64,000 nucleotides of DNA from Candidatus Kryptonium thompsonii (GCA_001442925.1 LDXX01000008.1:1-64000); one strand, 5' to 3'; counted from the first letter of the stretch, positions 1-8,894 are shown. Notes: generated from the letters alone by a model not told the origin. Numbers and translations are program-made.

Positions 1-922
1 CATTCGGATATAAGATGATTCGAGCAAGCGTATCAGCAAAAAGCAATGTTATCGCTCCAACGAAAAAAGATGTCGGCACTAAAATCCTGTAATCAACAGC
101 AAAAACACGACGACATATATGTGGAACCACAAGCCCAACAAAACCTATTATCCCAGTGTTTGAAACTATAACAGCTGTTAAAATTGAAGCAACAAAATAA
201 GCTGATCTTTTTGTAACCTCCGCATCAACCCCAAGTTGCGTTGCGATTTCATCACCCATTGCGATCAAATTGAGACGATTTGAATAGATGAAAGTTAACA
301 GCGAAAAAATTAACACAACAACCATGATTAAAATAGATTGCCACAAATTAACATTCGCAAGATTTCCAAGAAGCCAAAAAATGACATTTTTTACCGATTC
401 ATTTGATAAAGTTACTATGATTAAAATTGAAGCGGAAAAGAAAGCACCTATCATTATCCCACTTAACAACATTGTATTTATATCAATTAAACCCCTTCTC
501 CTGCCAAGCAAGTAAACCAGCGCAGTTACAAACAAAGAACCAACAAGTGCTGAAATTGGAGTTAATGCAAAAGAAAAAGAACCAAGCAATAATATCGACA
601 CAACCGCACCAAAAGCTGAACCACTTGAAATACCAAGGATATAAGGCTCGGCAAGTGGATTTCTTATGATCGCCTGCAATATAGCCCCTGCAACAGCCAG
701 TCCCCCACCTGAAAATATAGAAGTTAAAATTCTTGGGAAACGCAGATGTAAAATTACAACCCTATCAATTTCATCGGATTGCCCTTTTAGAAAATTTAAA
801 ATTCGCCCAATCTCCATTTTCACTCCAGTTTCAGAACCCCCAATTGAAATCGAAATTAAAAACAAAGAAAAAAGACTAAGGAGAAGGATAAAATTGTAAA
901 GAATTAACTTCTTCAGCTTCAA
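1..922 (-). CDS. FecCD-family ABC transporter permease (partial, C-terminus cut by window edge)
   Basis: Inner-membrane permease of the BtuC/FhuB/FecCD family, which imports iron-siderophores, haem or cobalamin with a periplasmic binding protein and an ATPase; neither partner is in the window. I translated it from the minus strand. The hallmark LRFPRILTSIFSGGGLAVAG followed by RNPLAEPYILGISSGSAFG is near the N-terminus, and GDEIATQLGVD, GIIGFVGLVVPHICRR and ADTLARIIL follow towards the cut end. About eight hydrophobic segments are visible. An in-frame stop lies just upstream, so the start is within a short stretch; TTG at 922 (then KLKKLILYNF) keeps the first membrane helix, while the first ATG, near 821, would lose it. 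It starts 15 bases after the upp stop, so the two are probably co-transcribed. Substrate cannot be told. Confidence 0.85.
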   Translation of the reverse strand, partial: MKLKKLILYNFILLLSLFSLFLISISIGGSETGVKMEIGRILNFLKGQSDEIDRVVILHLRFPRILTSIFSGGGLAVAGAILQAIIRNPLAEPYILGISSGSAFGAVVSILLLGSFSFALTPISALVGSLFVTALVYLLGRRRGLIDINTMLLSGIMIGAFFSASILIIVTLSNESVKNVIFWLLGNLANVNLWQSILIMVVVLIFSLLTFIYSNRLNLIAMGDEIATQLGVDAEVTKRSAYFVASILTAVIVSNTGIIGFVGLVVPHICRRVFAVDYRILVPTSFFVGAITLLFADTLARIILYPN

Positions 923-937
923 TCCACAAAATCAATT

Positions 938-1567
938 TTAGTTTTCGGTTCCAAATACCCTATCACCAGCATCACCAAGCCCTGGAAGAATAAAACCTCT
1001 TTGATTCAACTGTCTATCAAGAACAGCAATATAAATTTGAACATCTGGATGCTCGGTGGTTAATTTATTAATTCCTTCTGGTGCCGCAATAAGGCTAACT
1101 ACTTTAATTCTGCTTGCTCCCTTTGCTTTAAGATATGAAATAGCTGCACAAATGCTTCCACCCGTTGCGAGCATCGGATCAAGAACTATGACAATGCTTT
1201 TATCAAGATTTTTGGGAAGTTTAAAATAGTAATCAACTGGCTTTAAAGTTTCTTCATCACGATAAAGCCCAATGTGCCCAACCCTCGCTTCAGGTATTAA
1301 TTCAAGAAATGGATCAACCATACCAAGCCCAGCCCTTAAAATAGGAACGAGAACGACTTCACTTTTCAAAACATAACCCTGAGTCACTTCCAGCGGAGTT
1401 TCAACTTCTTTAACCAAAAGCTCTAAATCCTTAGTTATCTCGAAAGCCATCAAAGATGTCAACCTTCTTAAAATAACCCTAAAAGTTGAGCTCGGCGTAT
1501 TCTTGTCCCTAAGGTAAGTAAGATCCCTTTTAATGAGCGGATGGTCGATGATAAAAAGATTTTCCAT
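938..1567 (-). CDS. upp: Uracil phosphoribosyltransferase
   Basis: Makes UMP from uracil and PRPP in the cytosolic pyrimidine salvage pathway. The PRPP-binding loop VLDPMLATGGSICAAI is intact, as are the N-terminal IDHPLIKRDLTYLRDKNT and the uracil-binding region PGLGDAGDRVFGTE at the C-terminus. The length of about 209 residues is normal. ATG at 1567 is preferred; an in-frame GTG two codons earlier (1573) is possible. No clear Shine-Dalgarno sequence precedes either. The FecCD permease follows 15 bases downstream. A perfect inverted repeat sits directly in front of the gene (see 1575-1606). Confidence 0.96.
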   Translation of the reverse strand: MENLFIIDHPLIKRDLTYLRDKNTPSSTFRVILRRLTSLMAFEITKDLELLVKEVETPLEVTQGYVLKSEVVLVPILRAGLGMVDPFLELIPEARVGHIGLYRDEETLKPVDYYFKLPKNLDKSIVIVLDPMLATGGSICAAISYLKAKGASRIKVVSLIAAPEGINKLTTEHPDVQIYIAVLDRQLNQRGFILPGLGDAGDRVFGTEN

Positions 1568-1574
1568 AATCACT

Positions 1575-1606
1575 TTTGAGTTTTTGCATTAAGTTAAAAA
1601 CTCAAA
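1575..1606. promoter_or_regulatory. Perfect 11-bp inverted repeat in the upp leader
   Basis: TTTGAGTTTTT (1575-1585) and AAAAACTCAAA (1596-1606) are exact reverse complements around a 10-base spacer. The repeat ends 8 bases before the upp ATG and covers the possible -10 at 1591-1596. It could be an operator or an RNA hairpin hiding the ribosome site. No regulator is known from the sequence. Confidence 0.5.
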
Positions 1607-1619
1607 TTTGAAAATGCAA
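1591..1619 (-). promoter_or_regulatory. Weak candidate promoter for upp
   Basis: On the minus strand TTGCAT (1619-1614) and TAACTT (1596-1591) are 17 bases apart. Both hexamers fit the sigma-70 pattern only loosely, but the position in front of upp is right. Confidence 0.25.
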
Positions 1620-1631
1620 TTTTTTGCAAAG

Positions 1632-1660
1632 TTGAATGTTAAATCTGAATTAAGTATATT
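1632..1660 (+). promoter_or_regulatory. Candidate promoter for the acyl-CoA operon
   Basis: TTGAAT (1632-1637), 17 bases, TATATT (1655-1660). The same -35/-10 style with the identical TATATT recurs at 5026, 8828 and 47302, which supports it. Start of transcription would be near 1667, leaving a leader of about 75 bases that contains the palindromes at 1694-1716. Confidence 0.45.
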
Positions 1661-1693
1661 TTTGAAAAACGAAAAAGCAAGTAAAAGAGCACA

Positions 1694-1716
1694 TTTCAAG
1701 TTTGAAACTTTCAAAC
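1694..1716. promoter_or_regulatory. Overlapping palindromes, possible operator of the acyl-CoA operon
   Basis: TTTCAAGTTTGAAA (1694-1707) and GTTTGAAACTTTCAAAC (1700-1716) are both perfect dyads and share a half site, giving three alternating TTTCAA-type half sites. The element lies between the promoter and the thiolase start (1742). Palindromes of the form GTTTGAA/TTCAAAC are typical of TetR-type fatty-acid regulators such as PsrA; that link is inference. Confidence 0.4.
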
Positions 1717-1741
1717 CAAAAATTAACCTTCGGGAGGTAAC

Positions 1742-2920
1742 ATGAGAGAGGTAGTAATAGCCAGCGCATGCAGAACCCCAATCGGTTCATTTAATGGGGC
1801 TTTAAGTCCTCTACCAGCTCCTAAACTTGGTGCGATCGTAATTGAAGAGGCATTAAAGAGAGCAAATGTTCCAAAGGAAATGGTAGATGAAGTTATAATG
1901 GGTTGCGTTTTAACAGCTGGGGTTGGTCAAGCACCAGCAAGACAGGCAGCAATTTTCGCAGGACTTCCAACAAAAGTCGAATGTATGACAATTAACAAAG
2001 TTTGCGGTTCTGGACTTAAATCCGTCATGCTCGCAACACAAGCTATAAAACTTGGCGATGCCGATATAATTGTTGCTGGTGGAATGGAAAGCATGTCAAA
2101 TGCTCCTTACCTTCTCGATAGGGCAAGATTTGGTTATAGAATGGGACATGCACAAATAATTGACTCAATGATAAAAGATGGACTTTGGGATGTTTACAAT
2201 GACTTTCACATGGGCAATGCTGGTGAACTATGCGCAAGGGAATGCAACATTTCAAGAGAAGAACAAGATGAGTTTGCAGTGTTAAGCTATAAACGAGCTC
2301 TTGAAGCAATTGAAAAAGGTTATTTCAAAAACGAAATCGTCCCTGTTTCAGTCCCACAGCCAAAAGGAGAGCCGATAATTGTCTCAGAAGATGAGGAACC
2401 GAAAAAAGTAGTCTTTGATAAAATACCTAAGCTAAAACCAGCCTTTGATCCAAACGGTACGATAACAGCAGCGAACGCATCAAAAATAAACGACGGCGCA
2501 GCAGCTCTCGTCCTGATGTCAAAAGAAAAAGCAGATGAACTTGGCATTAAACCCCTCGCAAGAATAGTTGCCTACACCTCCGCCGCAAAAGATCCAGCTT
2601 GGTTCACAACCGCACCTGTAGATGCGATTGAAAAGGTTTTAAGGAAAGCAAACATGAAAAAAGAAGACATCGATCTATTCGAGGTAAATGAAGCATTTGC
2701 CGTCGTCGCCTTAGCGACATCAAAACTTGCAGGAATTCCAATTGAAAAAATGAATATTCACGGTGGAGCTGTAGCTCTTGGGCATCCAATTGGCGCAAGT
2801 GGTGCAAGGATCTTAACAACGCTTCTTTACGCAATGGAAAGAAAAGGAGCAAAATTTGGAATTGCTGCAATTTGTATTGGCGGAGGGGAAGCAAGCGCAG
2901 TCATAGTTGAAAGAGTTTAA
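1742..2920 (+). CDS. atoB: Acetyl-CoA C-acetyltransferase (thiolase)
   Basis: Condenses two acetyl-CoA to acetoacetyl-CoA, or runs in reverse in beta-oxidation. All three thiolase active-site elements are present: the nucleophile Cys at about 88 in [11 protein letters not shown], His at about 348 in [16 protein letters not shown], and Cys at about 378 in CIGGGEASA. Length 392 is typical of the biosynthetic/degradative tetrameric type. A strong ribosome site (GGGAGG) lies just before the ATG. It leads an operon with a 3-hydroxyacyl-CoA dehydrogenase and an acyl-CoA dehydrogenase, so it acts in short-chain acyl-CoA interconversion. The direction (butyrate-like synthesis or fatty-acid breakdown) cannot be read from sequence. 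The gene symbol is a family-level choice. Confidence 0.95.
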   Translation: MREVVIASACRTPIGSFNGALSPLPAPKLGAIVIEEALKRANVPKEMVDEVIMGCVLTAGVGQAPARQAAIFAGLPTKVECMTINKVCGSGLKSVMLATQAIKLGDADIIVAGGMESMSNAPYLLDRARFGYRMGHAQIIDSMIKDGLWDVYNDFHMGNAGELCARECNISREEQDEFAVLSYKRALEAIEKGYFKNEIVPVSVPQPKGEPIIVSEDEEPKKVVFDKIPKLKPAFDPNGTITAANASKINDGAAALVLMSKEKADELGIKPLARIVAYTSAAKDPAWFTTAPVDAIEKVLRKANMKKEDIDLFEVNEAFAVVALATSKLAGIPIEKMNIHGGAVALGHPIGASGARILTTLLYAMERKGAKFGIAAICIGGGEASAVIVERV

Positions 2921-2960
2921 AGGTATCCTACAACAAAAACAAAAATTTGGAGCACATACC

Positions 2961-3842
2961 ATGGAAATCAAGAAAGTTACAGTTGTCGGAGCTGGAACAA
3001 TGGGAAGTGGAATTGCTCACGTTCTTTCACAAAATGGTTATCTTGTAAATTTAATTGATATCAACAAAAGCGTTCTTGAAAAGGCTATAAATGTGATAAG
3101 ACAAAATATGGACAGGCAAATTAAGAAAGGCTTGATGACAGAAGAAGAGAAAGAGCAAGCAATAGCCAGGATAAATACACTAACTTCGCTTGAAAGCGGA
3201 GCTAAAGATGCGGACTTTGTAATCGAAGCAGCTACTGAAAATGTCAAAATTAAAAAAGATATTTTCAAATCCCTCGATCTCGTTTGCAAACCAGAAGTTA
3301 TCCTCGCTACAAATACTTCATCAATTTCAATCACTGAAATCGCCTCCGCTACAAACCGTCCAGATAAAGTGATAGGAATGCATTTCTTTAACCCTGTTCC
3401 AGTGATGAAGCTTGTCGAAATTATCCGAGGACATGAGACATCAGATGAAACGTTCAAAATCACAAAAGAATTAGCAGAAAAACTTGGAAAAACGCCTGTC
3501 GAGGTAAAGGATTACCCAGGATTTGTCTCAAATCGCATCTTAATGCCAATGATAAACGAAGCAATTTACTGTCTTATGGAAGGTGTCGCTTCAGCAGAAG
3601 ATATCGACACTGTAATGCGTCTTGGAATGAACCACCCAATGGGACCACTTGCGCTTGCAGACTTAATCGGACTTGATGTGTGCCTTTCAATTATGAATGT
3701 CCTTTATGAAGGCTTTGGAGATCCAAAATATAGACCTTGCCCCTTGCTAAAAAAGATGGTTGCTGCCGGATACCTCGGCAGGAAAACCGGAAAAGGATTC
3801 TATGACTATACTCAACAACAAAATAACAAAACACAACAATGA
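2961..3842 (+). CDS. hbd: 3-hydroxybutyryl-CoA / 3-hydroxyacyl-CoA dehydrogenase
   Basis: NAD-dependent oxidation/reduction between 3-hydroxyacyl-CoA and 3-oxoacyl-CoA. The Rossmann motif [13 protein letters not shown] is at residues 8-20, followed by the conserved [16 protein letters not shown] around the catalytic His, and [14 protein letters not shown] at the start of the C-terminal domain. Length is 293 residues, the usual size of the single-function enzyme. An upstream frame extends to 2907, but ATG at 2961 has GGAG eight bases before it and begins exactly where the family begins, so I use it. It is 40 bases after the thiolase, and its stop overlaps the next start (ATGA). Confidence 0.95.
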   Translation: MEIKKVTVVGAGTMGSGIAHVLSQNGYLVNLIDINKSVLEKAINVIRQNMDRQIKKGLMTEEEKEQAIARINTLTSLESGAKDADFVIEAATENVKIKKDIFKSLDLVCKPEVILATNTSSISITEIASATNRPDKVIGMHFFNPVPVMKLVEIIRGHETSDETFKITKELAEKLGKTPVEVKDYPGFVSNRILMPMINEAIYCLMEGVASAEDIDTVMRLGMNHPMGPLALADLIGLDVCLSIMNVLYEGFGDPKYRPCPLLKKMVAAGYLGRKTGKGFYDYTQQQNNKTQQ

Positions 3843-4987
3843 ACTTTCAACTTACAGAAGAACAACTAATGATTAAAGAAACCGCGAGAAAATTCGCGGT
3901 TGAAGAATTAGCGCCAAAAGCAGCTGAAAGAGACGAAAAAGAAGAATTCCCTCACGAGGAAATCAAAAAACTCGCCGAACTCGGCTTCATGGGAATGATG
4001 ACACCAGAAAAATATGGTGGCGCTGGGCTTGACACAATTAGCTATGTTCTTGCTATGGAGGAAATCTCAAAAGTTGATGCATCTGTCGGAGTTATAATGT
4101 CTGTTAATAATTCCTTGGTTTGCTGGCCTATTGAAATTTATGGGACCGAGGAACAAAAACTAAAGTATTTACCAAGGCTTGCCCGTGGTGAACTACTTGG
4201 TGCCTTTTGCCTTTCAGAACCAGAAGCTGGAAGCGACGCATCGAATCAAAGAACTACCGCTGTCAGAGATGGTGATTTTTATATCTTGAACGGAACAAAA
4301 AACTTCATAACAAACGGCGTCTACGCTAATATTTTAATCGTCTTCGCTCAAACAGATAAAGAGAAAGGCCCAAAAGGGATTTCTGCCTTTATCGTTGAAA
4401 AAGATTTTCCCGGCGTCATCGTGGCGAAAAAAGAGAAAAAACTTGGAATTAGAAGTTCAGACACTGCTCAAATTGTCTTTGAAGATTGCAAAGTTCCAGT
4501 TGCCAATCGGCTTGGTGAAGAAGGGATGGGGTTTAAAATCGCAATGACCACCTTAAACGGCGGAAGAATTGGGATAGCTGCTCAAGCACTTGGAATTGCA
4601 CAGGCATCACTTGAGGCGTCGATAAAATATGCAAAGGAAAGAAAAACATTTGGAAAATTCCTTGCAGAGCATCAAGCGATTCAATTTAAGATTGCGGACA
4701 TGGCAACGAAAATTGAGGCAGCAAGGTTATTAACATTTCTCGCTGCATGGAAAAAAGATCGAGGCGAAAAATATGTCAAAGAAGCGTCAATGGCTAAGCT
4801 GATGGCATCTCAAGTTGCAGTTGAAGCAGCATTAGAAGCAGTCCAAATTCACGGAGGTTATGGTTACATCAAAGATTTTCCTGTCGAAAGATATCTTCGC
4901 GATTCGAAAATCACAGAAATTTACGAGGGAACATCTGAAATTCAGCGAATAATTATCGCAAGAGAATTACTTGAAATGAAAGTTTAA
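3839..4987 (+). CDS. Acyl-CoA dehydrogenase (short-chain/butyryl-CoA type)
   Basis: FAD enzyme that introduces or reduces the alpha-beta double bond of acyl-CoA, passing electrons to an electron-transfer flavoprotein, which is not encoded here. Signature [13 protein letters not shown] lies in the middle domain. [20 protein letters not shown] and [19 protein letters not shown] are in the C-terminal domain, with the catalytic base Glu at about 363. At 382 residues it is full length. Coupled to hbd by a 4-base overlap and followed by a strong terminator. No enoyl-CoA hydratase is in this operon, so the pathway must draw one from elsewhere. Confidence 0.94.
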   Translation: MNFQLTEEQLMIKETARKFAVEELAPKAAERDEKEEFPHEEIKKLAELGFMGMMTPEKYGGAGLDTISYVLAMEEISKVDASVGVIMSVNNSLVCWPIEIYGTEEQKLKYLPRLARGELLGAFCLSEPEAGSDASNQRTTAVRDGDFYILNGTKNFITNGVYANILIVFAQTDKEKGPKGISAFIVEKDFPGVIVAKKEKKLGIRSSDTAQIVFEDCKVPVANRLGEEGMGFKIAMTTLNGGRIGIAAQALGIAQASLEASIKYAKERKTFGKFLAEHQAIQFKIADMATKIEAARLLTFLAAWKKDRGEKYVKEASMAKLMASQVAVEAALEAVQIHGGYGYIKDFPVERYLRDSKITEIYEGTSEIQRIIIARELLEMKV

Positions 4988-4992
4988 CGCAT

Positions 4993-5017
4993 AAGCCCCG
5001 GCATTGACCCGGGGCTT
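4993..5017 (+). terminator. Hairpin terminator of the acyl-CoA operon
   Basis: AAGCCCCGG (4993-5001) pairs perfectly with CCGGGGCTT (5009-5017) around a 7-base loop. The downstream tract is only moderately T-rich. It starts 6 bases after the acyl-CoA dehydrogenase stop. Confidence 0.8.
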
Positions 5018-5025
5018 GTCAAGTT

Positions 5026-5053
5026 TTGATTTAAAACTTCATCTGTTTATATT
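5026..5053 (+). promoter_or_regulatory. Candidate promoter of gltX
   Basis: TTGATT (5026-5031), 16 bases, TATATT (5048-5053), directly behind the terminator and about 37 bases before the gltX start. Confidence 0.45.
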
Positions 5054-5090
5054 TAAAACCAAACAAAATTAAATTCGTTTATTCGTAATT

Positions 5091-6530
5091 GTGTCTATAA
5101 GGACTCGTTTTGCACCAAGCCCAACTGGATTTCTACATGTAGGTGGCCTTAGAACCGCACTTTATAATTACCTTTTTGCCAAAAAACATAACGGCCAATT
5201 CATCCTCCGCATAGAAGATACAGACCAAACTCGCATTGTCCCAGGGGCTATAGAAAATTTAATCGAAACATTGCATTGGGCTGGAATTGAATTTGACGAG
5301 GGACCAAACAAAGGTGGACCTTATGGACCCTACATTCAATCCCAAAGATTAGAACTTTACCGCAAACATGCCCAAGAACTTATCGAAAAAGGATATGCCT
5401 ATTATTGCTTTTGTTCCCCGGAGCGACTTGAAAAAATGAGAGAAGAACAAATAAAGCTAAAACAACAACCACGATACGACGGCACATGTAGAAGGCTATC
5501 CCAAGAAGAAGTTAAAAAGAAACTCGATGAGGGGATACCTAAAACAATAAGAATGAAAATTCCCGAATGGGGTGAGCTAACATTTCACGATTTGATTCGA
5601 GGCGATGTGACCATAAATTTTAAAACTTTAGATGACCAGATAATTCTAAAATCTGACGGATTTCCAACATACCATCTCGCCGTCGTCGTCGACGACCACT
5701 ATATGAAAATCTCCCATGTAATTCGTGGTGAAGAATGGTTACCGAGCACGCCTAAACATATTTTGCTTTACGAATATTTAAACTGGAAAAAACCACAATT
5801 TGCACATTTGCCCCTGCTTCTTAATCCCGACAGAACAAAATTAAGCAAGCGCCAAGGCGATGTCGCAGTTGAAGATTATAGAGCTAAGGGTTATTTACCC
5901 GAGGCGATTGTTAACTTTATTGCTTTACTTGGATGGAACCCCGGCGATGAAAGAGAATTCTTCAAGCTTGATGAGTTGATAAATGAATTTTCCCTTGAAA
6001 GAGTTAATAAAGCTGGCGCAATTTTCGACATAAAGAAACTCAACTGGATGAATTCGCATTATATTAAAAATTCTGACCTCGATAGGATAACTCAACTTGC
6101 TATCCCCTTCCTAAAAGAGAAAGGATATGATGTTTCAAACTTTCAAAAAGTAAAAATAATAGTTGAAGCTGTCAGAACTCACCTTGAATACCTTGCCCAA
6201 ATTGTTGACTATGTTGATATTTTCTTTACAGAAATAGTTGAAATTGAAAATGGGGAAGCGCGAGAGATTTTAAAACTTGACACAAGTAAAACCGTACTTG
6301 AAAAATTCATACAAAAGTTACAAAACCTCGATGGTGAAATAGATAGAGAAAAATTCAAGCAGTTGATGAAAGAAATTCAAAATGAAACGAGCATAAAAGG
6401 CAAAAATCTTTTCATGCCGATAAGAATAGCCCTTACGGGCAAAACTCACGGTCCAGAGCTTCCCCTTCTCGTTGAATACTTCGGCAAAGAAAAGATAAAA
6501 CAAAGATTGGAGAAATTTATTAGCTTATGA
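5091..6530 (+). CDS. gltX: Glutamyl-tRNA synthetase
   Basis: Class I aminoacyl-tRNA synthetase charging tRNA-Glu. The N-terminus TRFAPSPTGFLHVGGLRTAL carries the HIGH-type signature, RIEDTDQTR follows, and KLSKRQGD is the KMSKS loop. Length of 479 residues is typical of discriminating or non-discriminating bacterial GluRS; which of the two cannot be told here. GTG at 5091 is the start, since the family motif begins six residues later; no Shine-Dalgarno is visible. The stop overlaps the next start by four bases. Confidence 0.97.
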   Translation: MSIRTRFAPSPTGFLHVGGLRTALYNYLFAKKHNGQFILRIEDTDQTRIVPGAIENLIETLHWAGIEFDEGPNKGGPYGPYIQSQRLELYRKHAQELIEKGYAYYCFCSPERLEKMREEQIKLKQQPRYDGTCRRLSQEEVKKKLDEGIPKTIRMKIPEWGELTFHDLIRGDVTINFKTLDDQIILKSDGFPTYHLAVVVDDHYMKISHVIRGEEWLPSTPKHILLYEYLNWKKPQFAHLPLLLNPDRTKLSKRQGDVAVEDYRAKGYLPEAIVNFIALLGWNPGDEREFFKLDELINEFSLERVNKAGAIFDIKKLNWMNSHYIKNSDLDRITQLAIPFLKEKGYDVSNFQKVKIIVEAVRTHLEYLAQIVDYVDIFFTEIVEIENGEAREILKLDTSKTVLEKFIQKLQNLDGEIDREKFKQLMKEIQNETSIKGKNLFMPIRIALTGKTHGPELPLLVEYFGKEKIKQRLEKFISL

Positions 6531-7669
6531 AATTTCGTTTGAGATTTATTGATGTATTTCGAGGTCTCGCAATAGTTTTAATGTTACACGGACATACAGC
6601 CGATGCCCTACTAAGTCCTGACGAAAAAACAAGCCTCGCTTTTCAACTCTACACAATCTTCCGCGGATTCACCGCTCCGATGTTTCTTTTCATATCCGGA
6701 TTCGCTTTTGCTATAACAACAATAAAATATGTCGAAGACTATTTAAAATTTTCACAAAAGTTTCTAAAACGGATAAGAAAATTTCTCTTCATAACACTGC
6801 TTGGCTACTTCCTCCATCTCCCCTATTTATCCCTCAAAAAAACAATAACCGAGTCAAATTTTGAAACACTTTCAGTTCTGTTTTCATCAGATGTTTTGCA
6901 AGTTATCGGAATTTCCCTACTGATTCTTCAAATAAGCTTATTTTTGCTGAAAGACGCGTTTAAATTTTCACAATTATCACTCTACATGGGTATTTTTGCT
7001 TTTCTAATTTCGCCATTTTTGTTTATGATTGACTTCGCAAAATTTCTTCCCTTACCTATATCTCAATATTTAAATACTTTCAACGGCTCTAAATTTCCCC
7101 TTTTCCCATGGATAGGCTACATCTTGTTCGGGAATTATATCGGCTACAAATTTATAAGCGCGTCAAGTTCCGAAAATTCAGAGCTCTTCCTAAATAAAAT
7201 CTATAAAATTTCACTGCTTGCGCTTCCACTTGCTTTCACTTTAGAGCTTGTATATGAAAAATTGTTTAATCCAAATCAATTCCTTATCTATTCAAGTCCA
7301 TTTCTTTCTGTTTCACGTCTCTCGTTTGTAATTGTTCTGTTTTATCTGGTGATGAAAGTTGAAAAAAATGTAAATTTAAAAGTCCACCCATTACAAATCC
7401 TTGGAATGGAATCGCTCTTCGCTTATGTTTTTCATCTTATGATCATTTATGGAAGCCCCATAAACCCAGGCTTATCACTTTCAGCAGTTTGGGGCAATAT
7501 GTTAAGTTATCACATTGTCTTTGCTTTCTTTCTAATCTTGGCAACTACCACATTTTTAATTTCCTACTTTTTACATATAACGAAGCAAAGTAAACATCAT
7601 TTGGTTGACTATATCAAGTATGCATTTGTCAGTGTGATCTTACTTGTATTTTTCATAAATCCATACTAA
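6527..7669 (+). CDS. Multi-pass membrane protein, HGSNAT/DUF1624-like acyltransferase
   Basis: Integral membrane protein of 380 residues with about ten hydrophobic segments. The N-terminus RFIDVFRGLAIVLMLHGHTA, followed by RGFTAPMFLFISGFAFAI, matches the catalytic core of the heparan-alpha-glucosaminide N-acetyltransferase / DUF1624 / YeiB group, whose conserved His is in LHGH. Such proteins transfer acyl groups across the membrane onto sugars or other substrates; the substrate here is unknown. Translationally coupled to gltX by overlap (ATGA), which need not mean a shared function. An OPG/acyltransferase-3 membership is the main alternative. Confidence 0.75.
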   Translation: MKFRLRFIDVFRGLAIVLMLHGHTADALLSPDEKTSLAFQLYTIFRGFTAPMFLFISGFAFAITTIKYVEDYLKFSQKFLKRIRKFLFITLLGYFLHLPYLSLKKTITESNFETLSVLFSSDVLQVIGISLLILQISLFLLKDAFKFSQLSLYMGIFAFLISPFLFMIDFAKFLPLPISQYLNTFNGSKFPLFPWIGYILFGNYIGYKFISASSSENSELFLNKIYKISLLALPLAFTLELVYEKLFNPNQFLIYSSPFLSVSRLSFVIVLFYLVMKVEKNVNLKVHPLQILGMESLFAYVFHLMIIYGSPINPGLSLSAVWGNMLSYHIVFAFFLILATTTFLISYFLHITKQSKHHLVDYIKYAFVSVILLVFFINPY

Positions 7670-7683
7670 AAATGGGAGCAAAA

Positions 7684-8706
7684 ATGAGAGCTATCGCTAT
7701 CAACGAGTTTGGCGGGAACGATAAACTTAAATTAATGAATCTACCTGAACCAAAACCAAAAGCTGGGGAAGTTTTAATTCAACTTAAAGCAGCAAGTTTA
7801 AATCATCTTGACATTTGGGTTAGAAAAGGTCTTTTCAAGATTCCATTTCCACATATTCTTGGCGCTGATGGAGCTGGAATAATAGTAGAGGTTGGAGAGG
7901 GAGTTAACCATTTAAAAGTTGGAGAGAAAGTTCTAATTTCGCCCGGAATTGGTTGCGGTATTTGTCAGGAATGCGCGTCTGGAAGGGAAAACTTTTGTAA
8001 ACTCTATCATATACTTGGAGTTCAAAAAGATGGAACTTATGCTGAATATGTTGTTTTACCTGCTCAAAATGTTCTGCCGATCCCACCTAACCTTGATTTT
8101 GAATCAGCCGCATCTGTTCCACTCGTGTTTTTAACTGCATGGCACGCACTTGTAACGCGGGGAAATATAAAACCGGGAATGAAAGTTTTGATTCATGCAG
8201 CGGGAAGTGGCGTTGGGATTGCAGCAATTCAAATTGCAAAACTTTTTAATGCAATTGTTTTCACAACAGCTGGAAGCGATACAAAACTCGAAAAGGCAAA
8301 AGAACTTGGCGCAGATGTGTTAATAAACTATAAACAGGAAGATTTTCAAGAGAGATTAAAAATTGAAACACAGGGCGAGGGGATAGATCTCATCCTTGAT
8401 CATGTTGGATTTGACACAGTTATGAAAGGTTTGAAGTCACTGAAAAAGGGAGGCAAATTGATAACATTAGGTGCGACAAGCGGAAGCGAGGTTCCAATCG
8501 AACTTAGGTTTGTGTATGGTAAAAATTTATCAATCGAGGGAATTTACATGGGGAGCAAGGCGGAGTTAATGGAAGTTTTGAAATTTTTCCAAAATGGTAA
8601 ATTGAAACCAGTGATCCACACAGTTCTACCGCTTGAAGAAGCGCAAGAAGCCCATAGAATACTTGAAAATAGAGAAGCCTTTGGGAAAGTTGTATTAAAA
8701 ATTTGA
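7684..8706 (+). CDS. Zinc-type alcohol dehydrogenase / quinone oxidoreductase family protein (MDR)
   Basis: NAD(P)-dependent medium-chain dehydrogenase/reductase of 340 residues. The GroES-like domain has HILGADGAGIIVEVGEGV and a structural-zinc loop GCGICQECASGRENFCK with four cysteines; the nucleotide fold carries HAAGSGVGIAAIQIAK. At the usual catalytic-zinc cysteine position it reads SLNHLDIW, as in the quinone-oxidoreductase-like branch, so it may lack the catalytic zinc. ATG at 7684 is preferred over 7672, because GGGAG lies five bases before 7684. It is 14 bases after the membrane acyltransferase, on the same transcript. Substrate unknown. Confidence 0.88.
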   Translation: MRAIAINEFGGNDKLKLMNLPEPKPKAGEVLIQLKAASLNHLDIWVRKGLFKIPFPHILGADGAGIIVEVGEGVNHLKVGEKVLISPGIGCGICQECASGRENFCKLYHILGVQKDGTYAEYVVLPAQNVLPIPPNLDFESAASVPLVFLTAWHALVTRGNIKPGMKVLIHAAGSGVGIAAIQIAKLFNAIVFTTAGSDTKLEKAKELGADVLINYKQEDFQERLKIETQGEGIDLILDHVGFDTVMKGLKSLKKGGKLITLGATSGSEVPIELRFVYGKNLSIEGIYMGSKAELMEVLKFFQNGKLKPVIHTVLPLEEAQEAHRILENREAFGKVVLKI

Positions 8707-8827
8707 TCATATAATCTTTTAATCCAACGCTTCTGTTCGCCTGCTTTTTGCACTCTCCGAGGGAAGATTCACAGCCCCAATATACTTTATTCACCAAAAT
8801 CTTTCAAAAGTTGAAAAACATTTTAGC

Positions 8828-8856
8828 TTGACTTTTCAACTTTTTATCTTTATATT
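8828..8856 (+). promoter_or_regulatory. Strong candidate promoter of the TetR-MMPL cassette
   Basis: TTGACT (8828-8833), exactly 17 bases, TATATT (8851-8856): close to sigma-70 consensus in both hexamers. It is about 40 bases before the tetR-family start, and an inverted repeat begins at the next base. Confidence 0.65.
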
Positions 8857-8889
8857 ATTTTTGACTAAAAGAACAAATTGGTCAAAAAT
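8857..8889. promoter_or_regulatory. Operator candidate for the TetR-family regulator
   Basis: ATTTTTGACTAA (8857-8868) and TTGGTCAAAAAT (8878-8889) are reverse complements with one mismatch, spaced by 9 bases; the outer 9 bp are perfect. The dyad covers the expected transcription start, immediately after the -10 at 8851-8856, and ends 5 bases before the regulator gene. This is a classic place for autorepression. Confidence 0.65.
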
Positions 8890-8894
8890 TCAAT

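Noticed and set aside
288-899. Open frames on the plus strand at the left edge
   Set aside because: They lie opposite the FecCD permease, whose minus-strand frame gives a full family match; their products are low-complexity.
2907-2960. Longer start for the 3-hydroxyacyl-CoA dehydrogenase
   Set aside because: Adds 18 residues before the Rossmann motif and overlaps the thiolase; ATG at 2961 has a good ribosome site.
8707-8827. Possible RNA gene or terminator before the TetR promoter
   Set aside because: No stable hairpin or tRNA-like pattern visible; only AT-rich spacer.
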